DNA of 64,000 nt from Streptomyces sp. NRRL F-6492 (GTDB lineage Bacteria; Actinomycetota; Actinomycetes; Streptomycetales; Streptomycetaceae). The translations under genes and the position numbers were made by a program. A model generated the notes under the pieces. The model was not told the origin of the DNA. It was given only the letters and a program-made list of their open reading frames with translations, and ran no database searches. The DNA is taken from assembly GCF_001280125.1 (NCBI RefSeq), contig NZ_LGEG01000216.1:1-64000 (forward strand), read 5' to 3'. Below, piece after piece: positions 9,252-17,293 of the stretch. The first letter of the stretch is position 1. Every line of letters begins with the position of its first letter.

Positions 9252-9257
9252 TAGAGT
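9252..9257 (+). promoter_or_regulatory. Possible -10 element for nadE
   Basis: TAGAGT fits the Streptomyces -10 pattern TAGRRT. The -35 region 18 bp upstream (AGGACG) is poor. It lies directly before the 9-bp repeat tract of the nadE leader. Confidence 0.3.
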
Positions 9258-9268
9258 CGGCCCTTGCA

Positions 9269-9304
9269 GAGCCGTACGAGCCGTACGAGTGGTACGAGCC
9301 GTAC
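9269..9304 (+). repeat. Four 9-bp tandem repeats in the nadE leader
   Basis: Unit GAGCCGTAC at 9269, 9278 and 9296, with a variant GAGTGGTAC at 9287. It sits about 30 bp before the nadE start codon. Function unknown. Confidence 0.9.
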
Positions 9305-9335
9305 GGGCGACCGATCCCCGACGAGGAGACCTCCC

Positions 9336-10166
9336 GTGACCGACCCGGCGTCCACCGCCCTCCAGCAGCAGATCGCCCGGGACCTCCAGGTGTCCGAAAC
9401 CTTCGACCCGGCGGTGGAGATCGAGCGCCGGGTGGCCTTCCTCGCCGAGCGGCTCACCTCCACCGGGCTGCGCGCGCTGGTGCTCGGCATCAGCGGCGGC
9501 GTCGACTCCACCACCGCCGGCCGGCTCTGCCAGCTCGCCGTGGAGCGCGCCCGCGCCGCCGGCCACGACGCCGTCTTCTACGCGATGCGCCTGCCGTACG
9601 GCGTCCAGGCCGACGAGAAGGACGCGCAGACCGCCCTGGACTTCATCCGCCCCGACGAGGTCCTCACCGTGGACGTGAAGGCGGCGAGCGACGCGGCCCT
9701 GGAGGCCTGCCTCGCCGGTGACGTGGCCTTCCGCGACGCCCACCACCAGGACTTCGTGCAGGGCAACATCAAGGCCCGCCAGCGGATGATCGCCCAGTAC
9801 GCGGTCGCCGGCGCCCACGAAGGCCTCGTCGTCGGCACCGACCACGCGGCCGAGGCCGTCTCCGGCTTCTTCACCAAGTTCGGCGACGGCGCCGCCGACG
9901 TCGTCCCGCTGACCGGTCTGACCAAGCGGCGCGTCCGCGCGGTCGCCGCCGAGCTGGGCGCCCCCGACGGCCTGGTGCGCAAGGTCCCCACCGCCGACCT
10001 GGAGACCCTCGACCCGGGCAAGCCCGACGAGGACGCCCTCGGCGTCACGTACGACGAGATCGACGACTTCCTGGAGGGGAAGCAGGTCGGGCAGGCCGCC
10101 TTCGACGCGATCGTCCGCCGCTACGAGCTCACCGAGCACAAGCGGCAGCTGCCGATCGCGCCCTGA
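9336..10166 (+). CDS. nadE: Ammonia-dependent NAD+ synthetase
   Basis: 276 residues, the same size as the ammonia-using E. coli enzyme; no N-terminal glutaminase domain. PP-loop [15 protein letters not shown] binds ATP, and the C-terminal part contains the expected [17 protein letters not shown] and KVPTADLE motifs. It converts nicotinate adenine dinucleotide, ATP and ammonia to NAD+. Start at GTG 9336 with GAGGAGA upstream; an ORF extending back to 9264 would translate the 9-bp repeats and is less likely. Confidence 0.95.
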   Translation: MTDPASTALQQQIARDLQVSETFDPAVEIERRVAFLAERLTSTGLRALVLGISGGVDSTTAGRLCQLAVERARAAGHDAVFYAMRLPYGVQADEKDAQTALDFIRPDEVLTVDVKAASDAALEACLAGDVAFRDAHHQDFVQGNIKARQRMIAQYAVAGAHEGLVVGTDHAAEAVSGFFTKFGDGAADVVPLTGLTKRRVRAVAAELGAPDGLVRKVPTADLETLDPGKPDEDALGVTYDEIDDFLEGKQVGQAAFDAIVRRYELTEHKRQLPIAP

Positions 10167-10205
10167 GCGGAGCGGCGGACTCCCCGCCGGCGGCGGATCC
10201 TGGAA

Positions 10206-10227
10206 GGGGGCCTCACCGGAGGCCCCC
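10206..10227. terminator. nadE terminator hairpin
   Basis: GGGGGCCT (10206-10213) and AGGCCCCC (10220-10227) form an 8-bp GC stem with a 6-base loop, 40 bp after nadE. Confidence 0.6.
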
Positions 10228-10254
10228 GGAACGGACTCCGGAAGGGAGTGCGCC

Positions 10255-10641
10255 ATGTTCGGCGAGACCTCGGCGTTCAGCGGCTTCTCGGTCGACGACC
10301 TCGACGCCGCCCGGCGGTTCTACGGCGAGACCCTCGGCCTGGAGGTGGAGGAATCGGGACCGGAGGGCATGGAGATGCTCCTCCTCGCATTGGCGGGCGG
10401 CGCGCGGGTCCTCGTCTACCCCAAGGAGGACCACGCCCCCGCCTCCTTCACGATCCTCAACTTCCAGGTCGACGACATCGAGCGGACCGTCGACGAGCTG
10501 ACGGGACGCGGCGTGACCCTGGAGCGCTACCCCGGCTTCGACGCCGACGACAAGGGCATCGTGCGCGGCCCCGACGGACCGGCCGTCGCCTGGTTCACGG
10601 ACCCGGCGGGCAACGTCCTGTCCGTCCTCCAGGAGTCCTGA
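10255..10641 (+). CDS. VOC (glyoxalase/bleomycin-resistance fold) family protein
   Basis: 128 residues with the paired beta-alpha-beta-beta-beta modules of the vicinal oxygen chelate fold: FSVDDLDAARRFYGETLGL at the start and WFTDPAGNVLSVLQES at the end. Likely a single-domain dimer. Substrate cannot be assigned. Good ribosome site (GGAAGGGAG) upstream of ATG 10255. Confidence 0.85.
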   Translation: MFGETSAFSGFSVDDLDAARRFYGETLGLEVEESGPEGMEMLLLALAGGARVLVYPKEDHAPASFTILNFQVDDIERTVDELTGRGVTLERYPGFDADDKGIVRGPDGPAVAWFTDPAGNVLSVLQES

Positions 10642-10789
10642 CCGCCCGGCCGCCCCGTACGGGGCCCTCCGGCGGGTCCCGCGCCCCGGCGCCGCCCCGG
10701 ACGGCGGCGGCGCCGCGTCCCCGCGCGCCCGTGGCCCGAACGGGCCCGGCCGGGGTGCGGAGGGGGCCCGTACCGCCTCGAATGGAAGC

Positions 10790-11470
10790 GTGACCGCGCC
10801 GCCCGACGACTGCCTCGCCCGCAACGAGTGGGTCTGCGGCGCCTACCTCTCCACCCGGCGGGAGATCCTCGCCGACGCCCTCGTCCAGCACCTCCAGCTG
10901 ACCGTCGCCTCCGTCGCCCTCGCCCTCCTGATCGCCCTGCCCCTGGCGATCGCCGCCCGCCGCCTGCGCTGGGTCGCCGCCCCCGTCCTCGGGGTCACCA
11001 CGCTCCTCTACACGATCCCCGCGCTCGCGATGTTCTCCCTGCTCCTGCCCCTGTACGGACTCTCCGCCGCGCTCGTCGTGGCCGGTCTCGTGCTGTACTC
11101 GCTCACGCTCCTCGTCCGCAACGTCCTCGCCGGGCTCCGCGCCGTCCCCGAGGAGACCCGGCAGGCCGCGCGCGGCCTCGGCTACGGGCCGCTGCGGCTC
11201 CTCCTCGCCGTCGAGCTGCCCCTCGCCCTGCCCTCCGCCATGGCCGGGCTGCGCATCGCCGCCGTCTCCGCCGTCTCCCTCGTCACCATCGGCGCGATCG
11301 TCGGCCACGGCGGCCTCGGCAACCTGATCTACGCCGGGATGAACACCTACTTCAAGGCCCAGGTCCTCACCGCCTCCGTCCTCTGCGTCGTCATCGCCGT
11401 CGCCGCCGACCTGCTCCTCCTCGGCGTCCAGCGGCTGCTCACCCCCTGGACCCGGGCGCGGTCCGCGTGA
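10790..11470 (+). CDS. Osmoprotectant (glycine betaine/choline) ABC permease, first copy
   Basis: 226 residues, about five membrane helices, ProW/OpuB-type permease loop (EETRQAARGLGYGPLRLLLAV). Starts at GTG 10790 and shares a GTGA overlap with the second permease. With the downstream permease and binding protein it forms an importer for quaternary-ammonium osmolytes. No ATP-binding gene is present in the cluster, although these systems normally have one. Confidence 0.88.
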   Translation: MTAPPDDCLARNEWVCGAYLSTRREILADALVQHLQLTVASVALALLIALPLAIAARRLRWVAAPVLGVTTLLYTIPALAMFSLLLPLYGLSAALVVAGLVLYSLTLLVRNVLAGLRAVPEETRQAARGLGYGPLRLLLAVELPLALPSAMAGLRIAAVSAVSLVTIGAIVGHGGLGNLIYAGMNTYFKAQVLTASVLCVVIAVAADLLLLGVQRLLTPWTRARSA

Positions 11471-12141
11471 ACACCGTCTCCGCCGCCTGGTCCTGGCTCA
11501 CCACCGCCGCCCACTGGTCCGGCGAGAACGGCGTCTGGCACCGGCTCGGCGAGCACGTCTTCCTCACCGTCGTCTGCCTCGTCCTCAGCTGCGCCATCGC
11601 CCTGCCGGTCGCCCTGCTCCTCGGACACCTCGGCCGGGGCGGCGCGCTCGCCGTGAACCTCGCCAACGCCGGCCGGGCCGTCCCCACCTTCGCCGTCCTC
11701 GTCCTGCTCCTGCTCGGCCCGCTCGGCCCGTACGGGGAGTGGCCGACGATCATCGCCCTCGTCCTGTTCGCCGTGCCCCCGCTGCTCACCATCGCGTACG
11801 TCGGGATGCGGGGCGTCGACCCCGACGTCGTACGGGCCGCCCGGGGCACGGGCATGACGGGCGGCCAGACCCTCGCCCGGGTCGAGCTGCCCCTCGCGCT
11901 GCCGATGGTCCTCGCCGGCGTGCGGATCGCCGCCGTCCAGCTCGTCGCCACCGCCACCGTGGCCGCGCTCGCGGGCGGCGGCGGGCTCGGCCGGATCATC
12001 ACCGCCGGCTTCAACCTCGCCTCCACCCCGCAGGTCGTCGCCGGAGCCTGCCTCGTCGCGGCGCTCGCCCTCCTGGTGGAGGGGGTCTTCGAGGGCGTCC
12101 GGCGGCTGACCCCCGCCGGGGCCCGGGGGAGCGGCGCGTGA
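11467..12141 (+). CDS. Osmoprotectant (glycine betaine/choline) ABC permease, second copy
   Basis: 224 residues, paralogue of the preceding gene with the same permease loop (VRAARGTGMTGGQTLARVEL) and a glycine-rich ALAGGGGLGRII segment typical of OpuCB/OpuCD. Starts within the stop codon of the first permease and overlaps the binding-protein gene by four bases, so the three are translationally coupled. Confidence 0.88.
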   Translation: MNTVSAAWSWLTTAAHWSGENGVWHRLGEHVFLTVVCLVLSCAIALPVALLLGHLGRGGALAVNLANAGRAVPTFAVLVLLLLGPLGPYGEWPTIIALVLFAVPPLLTIAYVGMRGVDPDVVRAARGTGMTGGQTLARVELPLALPMVLAGVRIAAVQLVATATVAALAGGGGLGRIITAGFNLASTPQVVAGACLVAALALLVEGVFEGVRRLTPAGARGSGA

Positions 12142-13085
12142 GGGCGGCCCGGCCCGTCGCCCTCTGCCTCCTCGCGGCGGTCTGCGGCGGCTGCGCCACG
12201 GGCCCGGCCCTGGAGGACCGGGGCGCCGTCACCGGCCGGCCCGGCGACGGCCGCCGGCTGACCGTCGGCTCGGCCGGATTCACCGAGAGCGACCTGCTCG
12301 CCCAGATGTACGCCCTGCTGCTCCAGGACGCCGGACACCGCACGAAGATCCTCACCGTCACCAACCGCGAGCTGTACGAACCGGCCCTGGAGAACGGGCA
12401 GATCGATGTCGTGCCGGAGTACGCGGCCACCTTCGCCGACTGGCTGAACGCCAAGGCCAACGGGCCGGACGCGCCGACCGTCGGCTCGCCCGACCCGGCC
12501 GCCACGATGCGGGCCCTCCGGACCCTCGCCGGGCCGCGCGGGCTCACCGTCCTCGACCCCGGCCGGGCCGTCGACCAGAACGCCTTCGCCGTCACCGCCG
12601 CCTTCGCCGCCGAGCACCGCCTGAAGACCCTCAGCGACCTCGGCGCCGCCGGCCTCCCGGTCCGCCTCGCGGCCGGTGACGAATGCGTCCGAAGGCCGTA
12701 CTGCGCCCCCGGCCTGCGGGAGGTCTACGGCATCGACGTGACCGCCGTCGACCCCAAGGGCGTCGGTACGACCCAGGCGAAGCAGGCCGTCCGGAGCGGT
12801 CGGGACCAGCTGGTCCTGACCACGACCACCGACGCCACCCTCGACGACTTCGGTCTCGTGCTGCTCGCCGACGACAAGCGCCTGCAGAACGCCGACCTCG
12901 TCGTCCCCGTGGTCAACCGGGCGCGGGCCGGGAGCGAGGACGTCGTCCGCGCGCTCGACCTGCTCAACACCGTCCTGACCACCGCCGACCTGGCGAACCT
13001 CAACGAGCAGGTGGACAGCTGGCGCCGTCTGCCGGAGGACGTGGCGCGCAACTACCTCGTGGGCAAGGGCCTCTTGGCGCGCTGA
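12138..13085 (+). CDS. Osmoprotectant ABC substrate-binding lipoprotein (OpuAC/ProX type)
   Basis: 315 residues. Signal peptide ends LLAAVCGGCATG; Cys19 is the likely lipidated residue, with an atypical Cys at the -3 position. The mature part has the OpuBC/ProX features: VGSAGFTESDLLAQMYALLL, VVPEYAATF and QAKQAVRSGRDQL. Binds a quaternary amine outside the cell for the two permeases just upstream. Last gene of the operon. Confidence 0.88.
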   Translation: MRAARPVALCLLAAVCGGCATGPALEDRGAVTGRPGDGRRLTVGSAGFTESDLLAQMYALLLQDAGHRTKILTVTNRELYEPALENGQIDVVPEYAATFADWLNAKANGPDAPTVGSPDPAATMRALRTLAGPRGLTVLDPGRAVDQNAFAVTAAFAAEHRLKTLSDLGAAGLPVRLAAGDECVRRPYCAPGLREVYGIDVTAVDPKGVGTTQAKQAVRSGRDQLVLTTTTDATLDDFGLVLLADDKRLQNADLVVPVVNRARAGSEDVVRALDLLNTVLTTADLANLNEQVDSWRRLPEDVARNYLVGKGLLAR

Positions 13086-13148
13086 CGCCACGACGGAACC
13101 CGACCGGCCCGTTTCCAGCCCGCTGAACAGCGTCTCCCGTCGTGACCC

Positions 13149-13200
13149 TTGCGGGGCGGTCCGGAGCCCTGCTATTCATCCGTTAGGAAGGTTTCCTTCC
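13149..13200 (+). promoter_or_regulatory. Cellulase promoter with palindromic operator
   Basis: TTGCGG (13149-13154), an 18-bp gap and TATTCA (13173-13178) form a plausible promoter. Seven bases on is a perfect inverted repeat, GGAAGG-TTT-CCTTCC (13186-13200), placed where transcription should begin. A repressor bound there would block the cellulase gene. Which regulator binds is unknown; it is not a CebR or DasR box. Confidence 0.5.
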
Positions 13201-13261
13201 AGTCCCGGGGGCGTCAACCCTCCGGGGCCCGAACCCCGTTCGCCGTTCCGTGGAGACCCCC

Positions 13262-14374
13262 ATGACGTCCGCACGAACCGCACGAACCGCACGAACCGCA
13301 CGACCCCGCGCCCGCCGCCTCGGCGTCGCCGGCACCGCCCTCGGCGCCCTGCTCCTCGGCCTCGCCGCCGCCCCGCCGGCCGTGAACGCCGCATCCGCCC
13401 CCGCCCCCGCCGCCGCGCCGTCCAAGGCCGCCACCACCCCGGCCGCGATCAACGGACAGCTCAAGGTCTGCGGCACCAAGCTCTGCAACCGGTACGGCAA
13501 GCCGATCCAGCTCCGCGGCATGTCCTCGCACGGCACCCAGTGGTACGCCCAGTGTCTGACGGGCGGTTCGCTCGACGCCCTCGCCAAGGACTGGAAGGCC
13601 GACGTGCTGCGGGTCTCCACGTACGTCCAGGAGGACGGCTACGAGACCGACCCGCGCAAGTACACCGACCTCGCCCACTCGCTCATCGAGCAGGCCACCG
13701 CGCGCGGCATGTACGTGATCGTCGACTGGCACATGCTCGACCCGGGCGACCCCCACCACAACCTCTCCCGCGCCAAGACCTTCTTCACCGAGATCGCCCA
13801 GCGCCACGGGGGCAAGACCAACCTGCTGTACGAGATCGCCAACGAGCCCAGCGGCGTGTCCTGGTCCAGGATCAAGAGCTACGCCGAGCAGCTCATCCCG
13901 GTCGTCCGCGCCAAGGACCCCGAGACCCCGGTCCTCGTCGGCACGCGCGCGTGGTCCTCGTTCGGCGTCTCGGAGGGCGCGACCGAGTCCGAGGTCGTGT
14001 CCGCGCCGGTGAACGCGGCCAACATCATGTACACCTTCCACTTCTACGCGTACTCGCACCGGGACGCGTACCTGAAGACCCTCTCCCGCGCCGCCGACAA
14101 GCTGCCCGTCTTCGTCACCGAGTTCGGCACCCAGAACTACGCGGGCGAGGGGGCCGACGACTTCACCATGACGCAGAAGTACCTCGACCTGATGGCCGCC
14201 AAGAAGATCAGCTGGGTCAACTGGAACTTCTCCGACGACGAGCGCAGCGGCGCGGTCTTCAAGACCGGCACCTGCGGCAAGGGCGGCCCCTGGACCGGCA
14301 CCGCCTCCCTCAAGCCCGCCGGCGTCTGGGTCCGGGACCGGATCAGGACGGCGGACGACTTCCCCACCTCCTGA
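13262..14374 (+). CDS. Secreted GH5 endoglucanase (cellulase)
   Basis: 370 residues: signal peptide (hydrophobic core LGVAGTALGALLLGLAAA, cleavage near VNA), an Ala/Pro linker, then a single GH5 subfamily-2-like TIM barrel. Acid/base Glu195 in EIANEPSG and nucleophile Glu287 in FVTEFGTQ are present. Hydrolyses beta-1,4-glucan outside the cell; the products would feed the ceb/bglC system at the right end of the window. No cellulose-binding module. ATG 13262 is preferred (GGAGA seven bases upstream) over GTG 13250. The signal peptide n-region is encoded by 9-bp repeats. Confidence 0.93.
   Translation: MTSARTARTARTARPRARRLGVAGTALGALLLGLAAAPPAVNAASAPAPAAAPSKAATTPAAINGQLKVCGTKLCNRYGKPIQLRGMSSHGTQWYAQCLTGGSLDALAKDWKADVLRVSTYVQEDGYETDPRKYTDLAHSLIEQATARGMYVIVDWHMLDPGDPHHNLSRAKTFFTEIAQRHGGKTNLLYEIANEPSGVSWSRIKSYAEQLIPVVRAKDPETPVLVGTRAWSSFGVSEGATESEVVSAPVNAANIMYTFHFYAYSHRDAYLKTLSRAADKLPVFVTEFGTQNYAGEGADDFTMTQKYLDLMAAKKISWVNWNFSDDERSGAVFKTGTCGKGGPWTGTASLKPAGVWVRDRIRTADDFPTS
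13271..13306 (+). repeat. 9-bp tandem repeats encoding the cellulase signal-peptide n-region
   Basis: Unit GCACGAACC at 13271, 13280 and 13289, with a final variant GCACGACCC at 13298. Translated as Ala-Arg-Thr copies, adding positive charge before the hydrophobic core. Confidence 0.9.
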
Positions 14375-14398
14375 CCCACCCGGCCCGAGACCGGTGCG

Positions 14399-14433
14399 CC
14401 CCCCGCCGCGCGATCCGCCGTCCCGGCGGGGGG
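14399..14433. terminator. Cellulase terminator hairpin
   Basis: CCCCCCGCCG (14399-14408) pairs with CGGCGGGGGG (14424-14433), 24 bp after the cellulase stop codon. Confidence 0.55.
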
Positions 14434-14579
14434 ACGAGGTCCGGCCGGGCGCGGGGGAGGTCTCGGCGGCGCGCGAAAGTCCAAGCGGTGGAGCCCTCGT
14501 GCCCATGGTGCGCCCTTGACGGGCGGCGGTAGAACTCGGGTCGAGGCCCCGAGGGCCCCCGCGAGGAGAGGACCCGGAC

Positions 14580-15512
14580 ATGAGCACCCACGTCGGCGCG
14601 GAGATCGCCGGACAGCCCGACTGCTGGCGCCGGGCCGCGGAGGACGCCGAGCGGTACGCCGGGCTGCTGCCGGACCGGGGCGAGCGCGTCGCGGTCGTCG
14701 GCTGCGGCACCTCGTACTTCATGGCCCGCGCCTACGCGGCCCTGCGCGAGTCCCTCGGGGCGGGGGAGACCGACGCCTTCCCCGCCTCCGACGCGACCCC
14801 GCTCGGGCGCGGCTACGACCGGATCGTGGCCCTCACCCGCTCCGGCACCACCACGGAGGTCGTGGACCTCCTCGCCCGCGCCGCCGGACGCGTTCCCACG
14901 CTCGTCCTCACCGGTGTGCCCGACAGCCCCGCCGGACGGCTCGCCGACCGGGTCCTCGACCTCGGCTTCGCCGACGAACGCTCCGTCGTCCAGACCCGGT
15001 TCGCCACCACCGCCCTCCAGCTCCTGCGCGCCGGACTCGGCGTGGACCTCGGACCGGCGATCGCGGACGCCGAACTCGTCCTGTACGAAAGGCTGCCCGC
15101 CGCCTGGGAGCGGCGCGGCCAGTTCACCTTCCTCGGCACCGGCTGGACGGTGGGGCTCGCCGACGACGCCGCCCTCAAACTGCGCGAGGCGGCCCGCGCC
15201 TGGACGGAGTCGTACGCGGCGATGGAGTACCGCCACGGCCCGATCAGCATCAGCGACCGGGCCAGCCTCGTCTGGTGCCTCGGCCCCGCCCCCTCGGGCC
15301 TGCGCGACGAAGTGGAGTCCACCGGCGCCCTGTTCGCCGCCGACGCCATCGACCCCGTCGCCGCCCTCGTCCGCGCCCAGAAGCTCGCGGTCGCCCTCGC
15401 CGGCCGGCGCGGCCTCAACCCCGACCGGCCCCGGCACGTCTCGCGGTCGGTGATCCTCGCCGGTGCGTTCCGCCCCACGGGCCCGGAGGCGGCCCGTATC
15501 CTGCGGTCATGA
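14580..15512 (+). CDS. SIS-domain sugar-phosphate isomerase/aminotransferase-like protein
   Basis: 310 residues with two SIS domains: VVGCGTSYFMARAYA near the N-terminus, the phosphosugar loop ALTRSGTTTEVVDLL, and in the second half FLGTGWTVGLADDAALKLREA followed by YRHGPIS. This is the isomerase half of GlmS or the AgaS layout, with no glutaminase domain. Likely an aldose-ketose isomerase or deaminase on amino-sugar phosphates. The stop overlaps the next start (ATGA), coupling it to a PIG-L deacetylase. No kinase or transporter gene adjoins. Confidence 0.85.
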   Translation: MSTHVGAEIAGQPDCWRRAAEDAERYAGLLPDRGERVAVVGCGTSYFMARAYAALRESLGAGETDAFPASDATPLGRGYDRIVALTRSGTTTEVVDLLARAAGRVPTLVLTGVPDSPAGRLADRVLDLGFADERSVVQTRFATTALQLLRAGLGVDLGPAIADAELVLYERLPAAWERRGQFTFLGTGWTVGLADDAALKLREAARAWTESYAAMEYRHGPISISDRASLVWCLGPAPSGLRDEVESTGALFAADAIDPVAALVRAQKLAVALAGRRGLNPDRPRHVSRSVILAGAFRPTGPEAARILRS

Positions 15513-16261
15513 TCGACGACGACACCCCCGGCCTGGCCGAGCTGCCCGGCGACTGGCGGCGCGCCCTCGCCGTCGTCGCCCACCCCGACGACCTGGAGTA
15601 CGGCTGCGCGGCCGCCGTCGCCGGCTGGACGGACGCCGGCAAGGAGGTCGTCTACGTCCTCGCCACCCGCGGCGAGGCCGGCATCGACTCCCTCGCCCCG
15701 GACGTCTGCGGCCCGCTGCGCGAGCGCGAGCAGCGGGACGGCGCCGCCGCCGTCGGCGTGCACACCGTGGAGTTCCTGGACCACCGGGACGGCGTGGTCG
15801 AGTACGGCACCGGCCTGCGCCGGGACATCGCGGCCGCGATCCGCCGCCACCGCCCGGAGCTCGTCGTCACCCTCAACCACCGCGACACCTGGGGCGGCGG
15901 CCCCGGCGCCCCCTGGAACACCCCCGACCACCTGGCCGTCGGCCGCGCCGTCCTGGACGCGGCGGCCGACGCCGGGAACCGCTGGATCTTCCCCGAGCTG
16001 GAAGAACGGGGCCTGGAGCCGTGGGACGGCGTCCGCTGGGTCGCCGTCGCCGCGTCCAGCACCCCGACCCACGCCGTCGACGCGGGTCCCGGCCTGGAGC
16101 GCGCGGTCCGCTCGCTCCTCTGCCACCGGACCTACATCGAGGCCCTGACGGACCAGGACCCGGAGGAGTACGTCCGGTCCTTCCTCGCCGAGACGACGGG
16201 CGGACCGGCCGACCGCTTCGGCGGCCGCCCCGCCGTCACCTTCGAGCTGTTCCCGCGCTGA
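15509..16261 (+). CDS. PIG-L/LmbE family N-acetyl-sugar deacetylase
   Basis: 250 residues. The zinc motif AHPDDLEYG and the downstream HRDTWGGGP and TPDHLAVGRAV segments (third ligand His) are typical of PIG-L deacetylases such as MshB and LmbE. Removes N-acetyl from a GlcNAc-type conjugate; substrate unknown. Translationally coupled to the SIS protein, so both probably act on one amino sugar. MshB itself is a separate, longer protein. Confidence 0.88.
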   Translation: MIDDDTPGLAELPGDWRRALAVVAHPDDLEYGCAAAVAGWTDAGKEVVYVLATRGEAGIDSLAPDVCGPLREREQRDGAAAVGVHTVEFLDHRDGVVEYGTGLRRDIAAAIRRHRPELVVTLNHRDTWGGGPGAPWNTPDHLAVGRAVLDAAADAGNRWIFPELEERGLEPWDGVRWVAVAASSTPTHAVDAGPGLERAVRSLLCHRTYIEALTDQDPEEYVRSFLAETTGGPADRFGGRPAVTFELFPR

Positions 16262-16271
16262 CCGGGGCGCG

Positions 16272-17225
16272 TCAGGAGGGGGCCCCGCCCTCCACCGCCG
16301 CCTCCAGATCGCCGAACAGCAGCTCGGTGTTGATCGCGACGCCCGCCCGGTAGCCCAGGCCCACCGCGTTGACCACCTGCTCCTGCGGACCGGTCACGTT
16401 CCCCGCCGCCCACACCCCGGGCACGCCGGTGCGGCCCGTCGCGTCCACCGCGACGAACTCCCCGAACGGCGTCTCCTCCAGCCTCGCGCCCAGCTGCCGC
16501 AGCACCCCGTCCCGGGCCGCGAGGCGCGTCGCCCCGACGAAGACCACCTCGCGCGGCACGAACCGGCCGTCGGCGAGCCGGACCCCGGTCAGCCGGTCGT
16601 CCTCCACCGCGAGCCCGGCGACCTCGCCGGTCACCACCTCCACCCCGGCCGCGTCGAGCAGCGCCGCCTCCCGGTCGGAGAGCCCGGCGGCGGTGTGCAG
16701 GAAGAGCGTCACGTCCGACGACCAGTGGGAGACCATCAGCGCCTGGTGCGCGGGCATCGCCGGATGGGCGATCACCCCGAACGGCCGGTCGCGGACCTCC
16801 CAGCCGTGGCAGTACGGGCAGTGCAGCACGTCCCGGCCCCACCGCCCGGCCACTCCGTCGATCTCCGGCAGCTCGTCGACGAGACCGGTCGTCACCACGA
16901 GCCGCCGCGCGCCGACCGCCGTGCCGTCCGCGAGCGTCACGGTGAAGCCGTCCCGCCCGTCCGGGGCCGCGCCCGTCACCAGACCCGCCCGCCACTCCAC
17001 CCCGTACGCGGCGATCTCCGCCCGGCCCGCCGCCAGATAGGCGGCCGGGCTCATGCCGTCCCGGGAGAGGACGCCCTGCATGTGGGGCGCGGGGGCGTTG
17101 CGGGGCTCGCCCGCGTCGATCACCAGGGTCCGCCGCCGGGACCTGCCCAGGACCAGCGCCGCGCTGAGCCCGGCCGCGCCGCCGCCGACGACCACCACCT
17201 CGTACTGCTCCGTGTGTGCGTTCAT
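16272..17225 (-). CDS. Thioredoxin-reductase-like NAD(P)/FAD oxidoreductase
   Basis: 317 residues. FAD Rossmann motif VVVGGGAAGLSAALVLGRSR, then a redox-active CPYC (in HCPYCHGWE) and the C-terminal GVWAAGNVTGP FAD motif. The CxxC is followed by HG as in the HcpA/GliT-like thioredoxin-reductase relatives, and the NADPH GxGxxA segment is degenerate, so it may take electrons from another source or make disulfides. Divergent from the XRE-cupin regulator, whose operator lies between them. Confidence 0.87.
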   Translation of the reverse strand: MNAHTEQYEVVVVGGGAAGLSAALVLGRSRRRTLVIDAGEPRNAPAPHMQGVLSRDGMSPAAYLAAGRAEIAAYGVEWRAGLVTGAAPDGRDGFTVTLADGTAVGARRLVVTTGLVDELPEIDGVAGRWGRDVLHCPYCHGWEVRDRPFGVIAHPAMPAHQALMVSHWSSDVTLFLHTAAGLSDREAALLDAAGVEVVTGEVAGLAVEDDRLTGVRLADGRFVPREVVFVGATRLAARDGVLRQLGARLEETPFGEFVAVDATGRTGVPGVWAAGNVTGPQEQVVNAVGLGYRAGVAINTELLFGDLEAAVEGGAPS

Positions 17226-17254
17226 GGGGCCGAGCTTCCCTCCGGCCGTGCCAC

Positions 17255-17276
17255 AACGGCAAACGCACTTGCCGTT
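17255..17276. promoter_or_regulatory. Operator between oxidoreductase and XRE-cupin regulator
   Basis: AACGGCAA (17255-17262), a 6-bp spacer and TTGCCGTT (17269-17276) form a perfect inverted repeat in the 68-bp divergent region. The likely binder is the adjacent XRE protein, giving joint control of both genes. Confidence 0.6.
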
Positions 17277-17293
17277 TCTGCAACACTGGGGCC

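Noticed and set aside
5226..10256. A 1676-codon open frame on the minus strand
   Set aside because: Antisense to gluCD, the NB-ARC gene and nadE; Gly/Glu/Val-rich composition is typical of shadow frames in high-GC DNA, and it has no recognisable domain.
13088..13144. Long-range complement CACGACGG/CCGTCGTG after the binding-protein gene
   Set aside because: Loop of about 45 bases and a short stem give little support for a terminator.
14516..14535. TTGACG ... TAGAAC promoter before the SIS gene
   Set aside because: The two hexamers are only 8 bp apart, too close for a sigma-70-type promoter.
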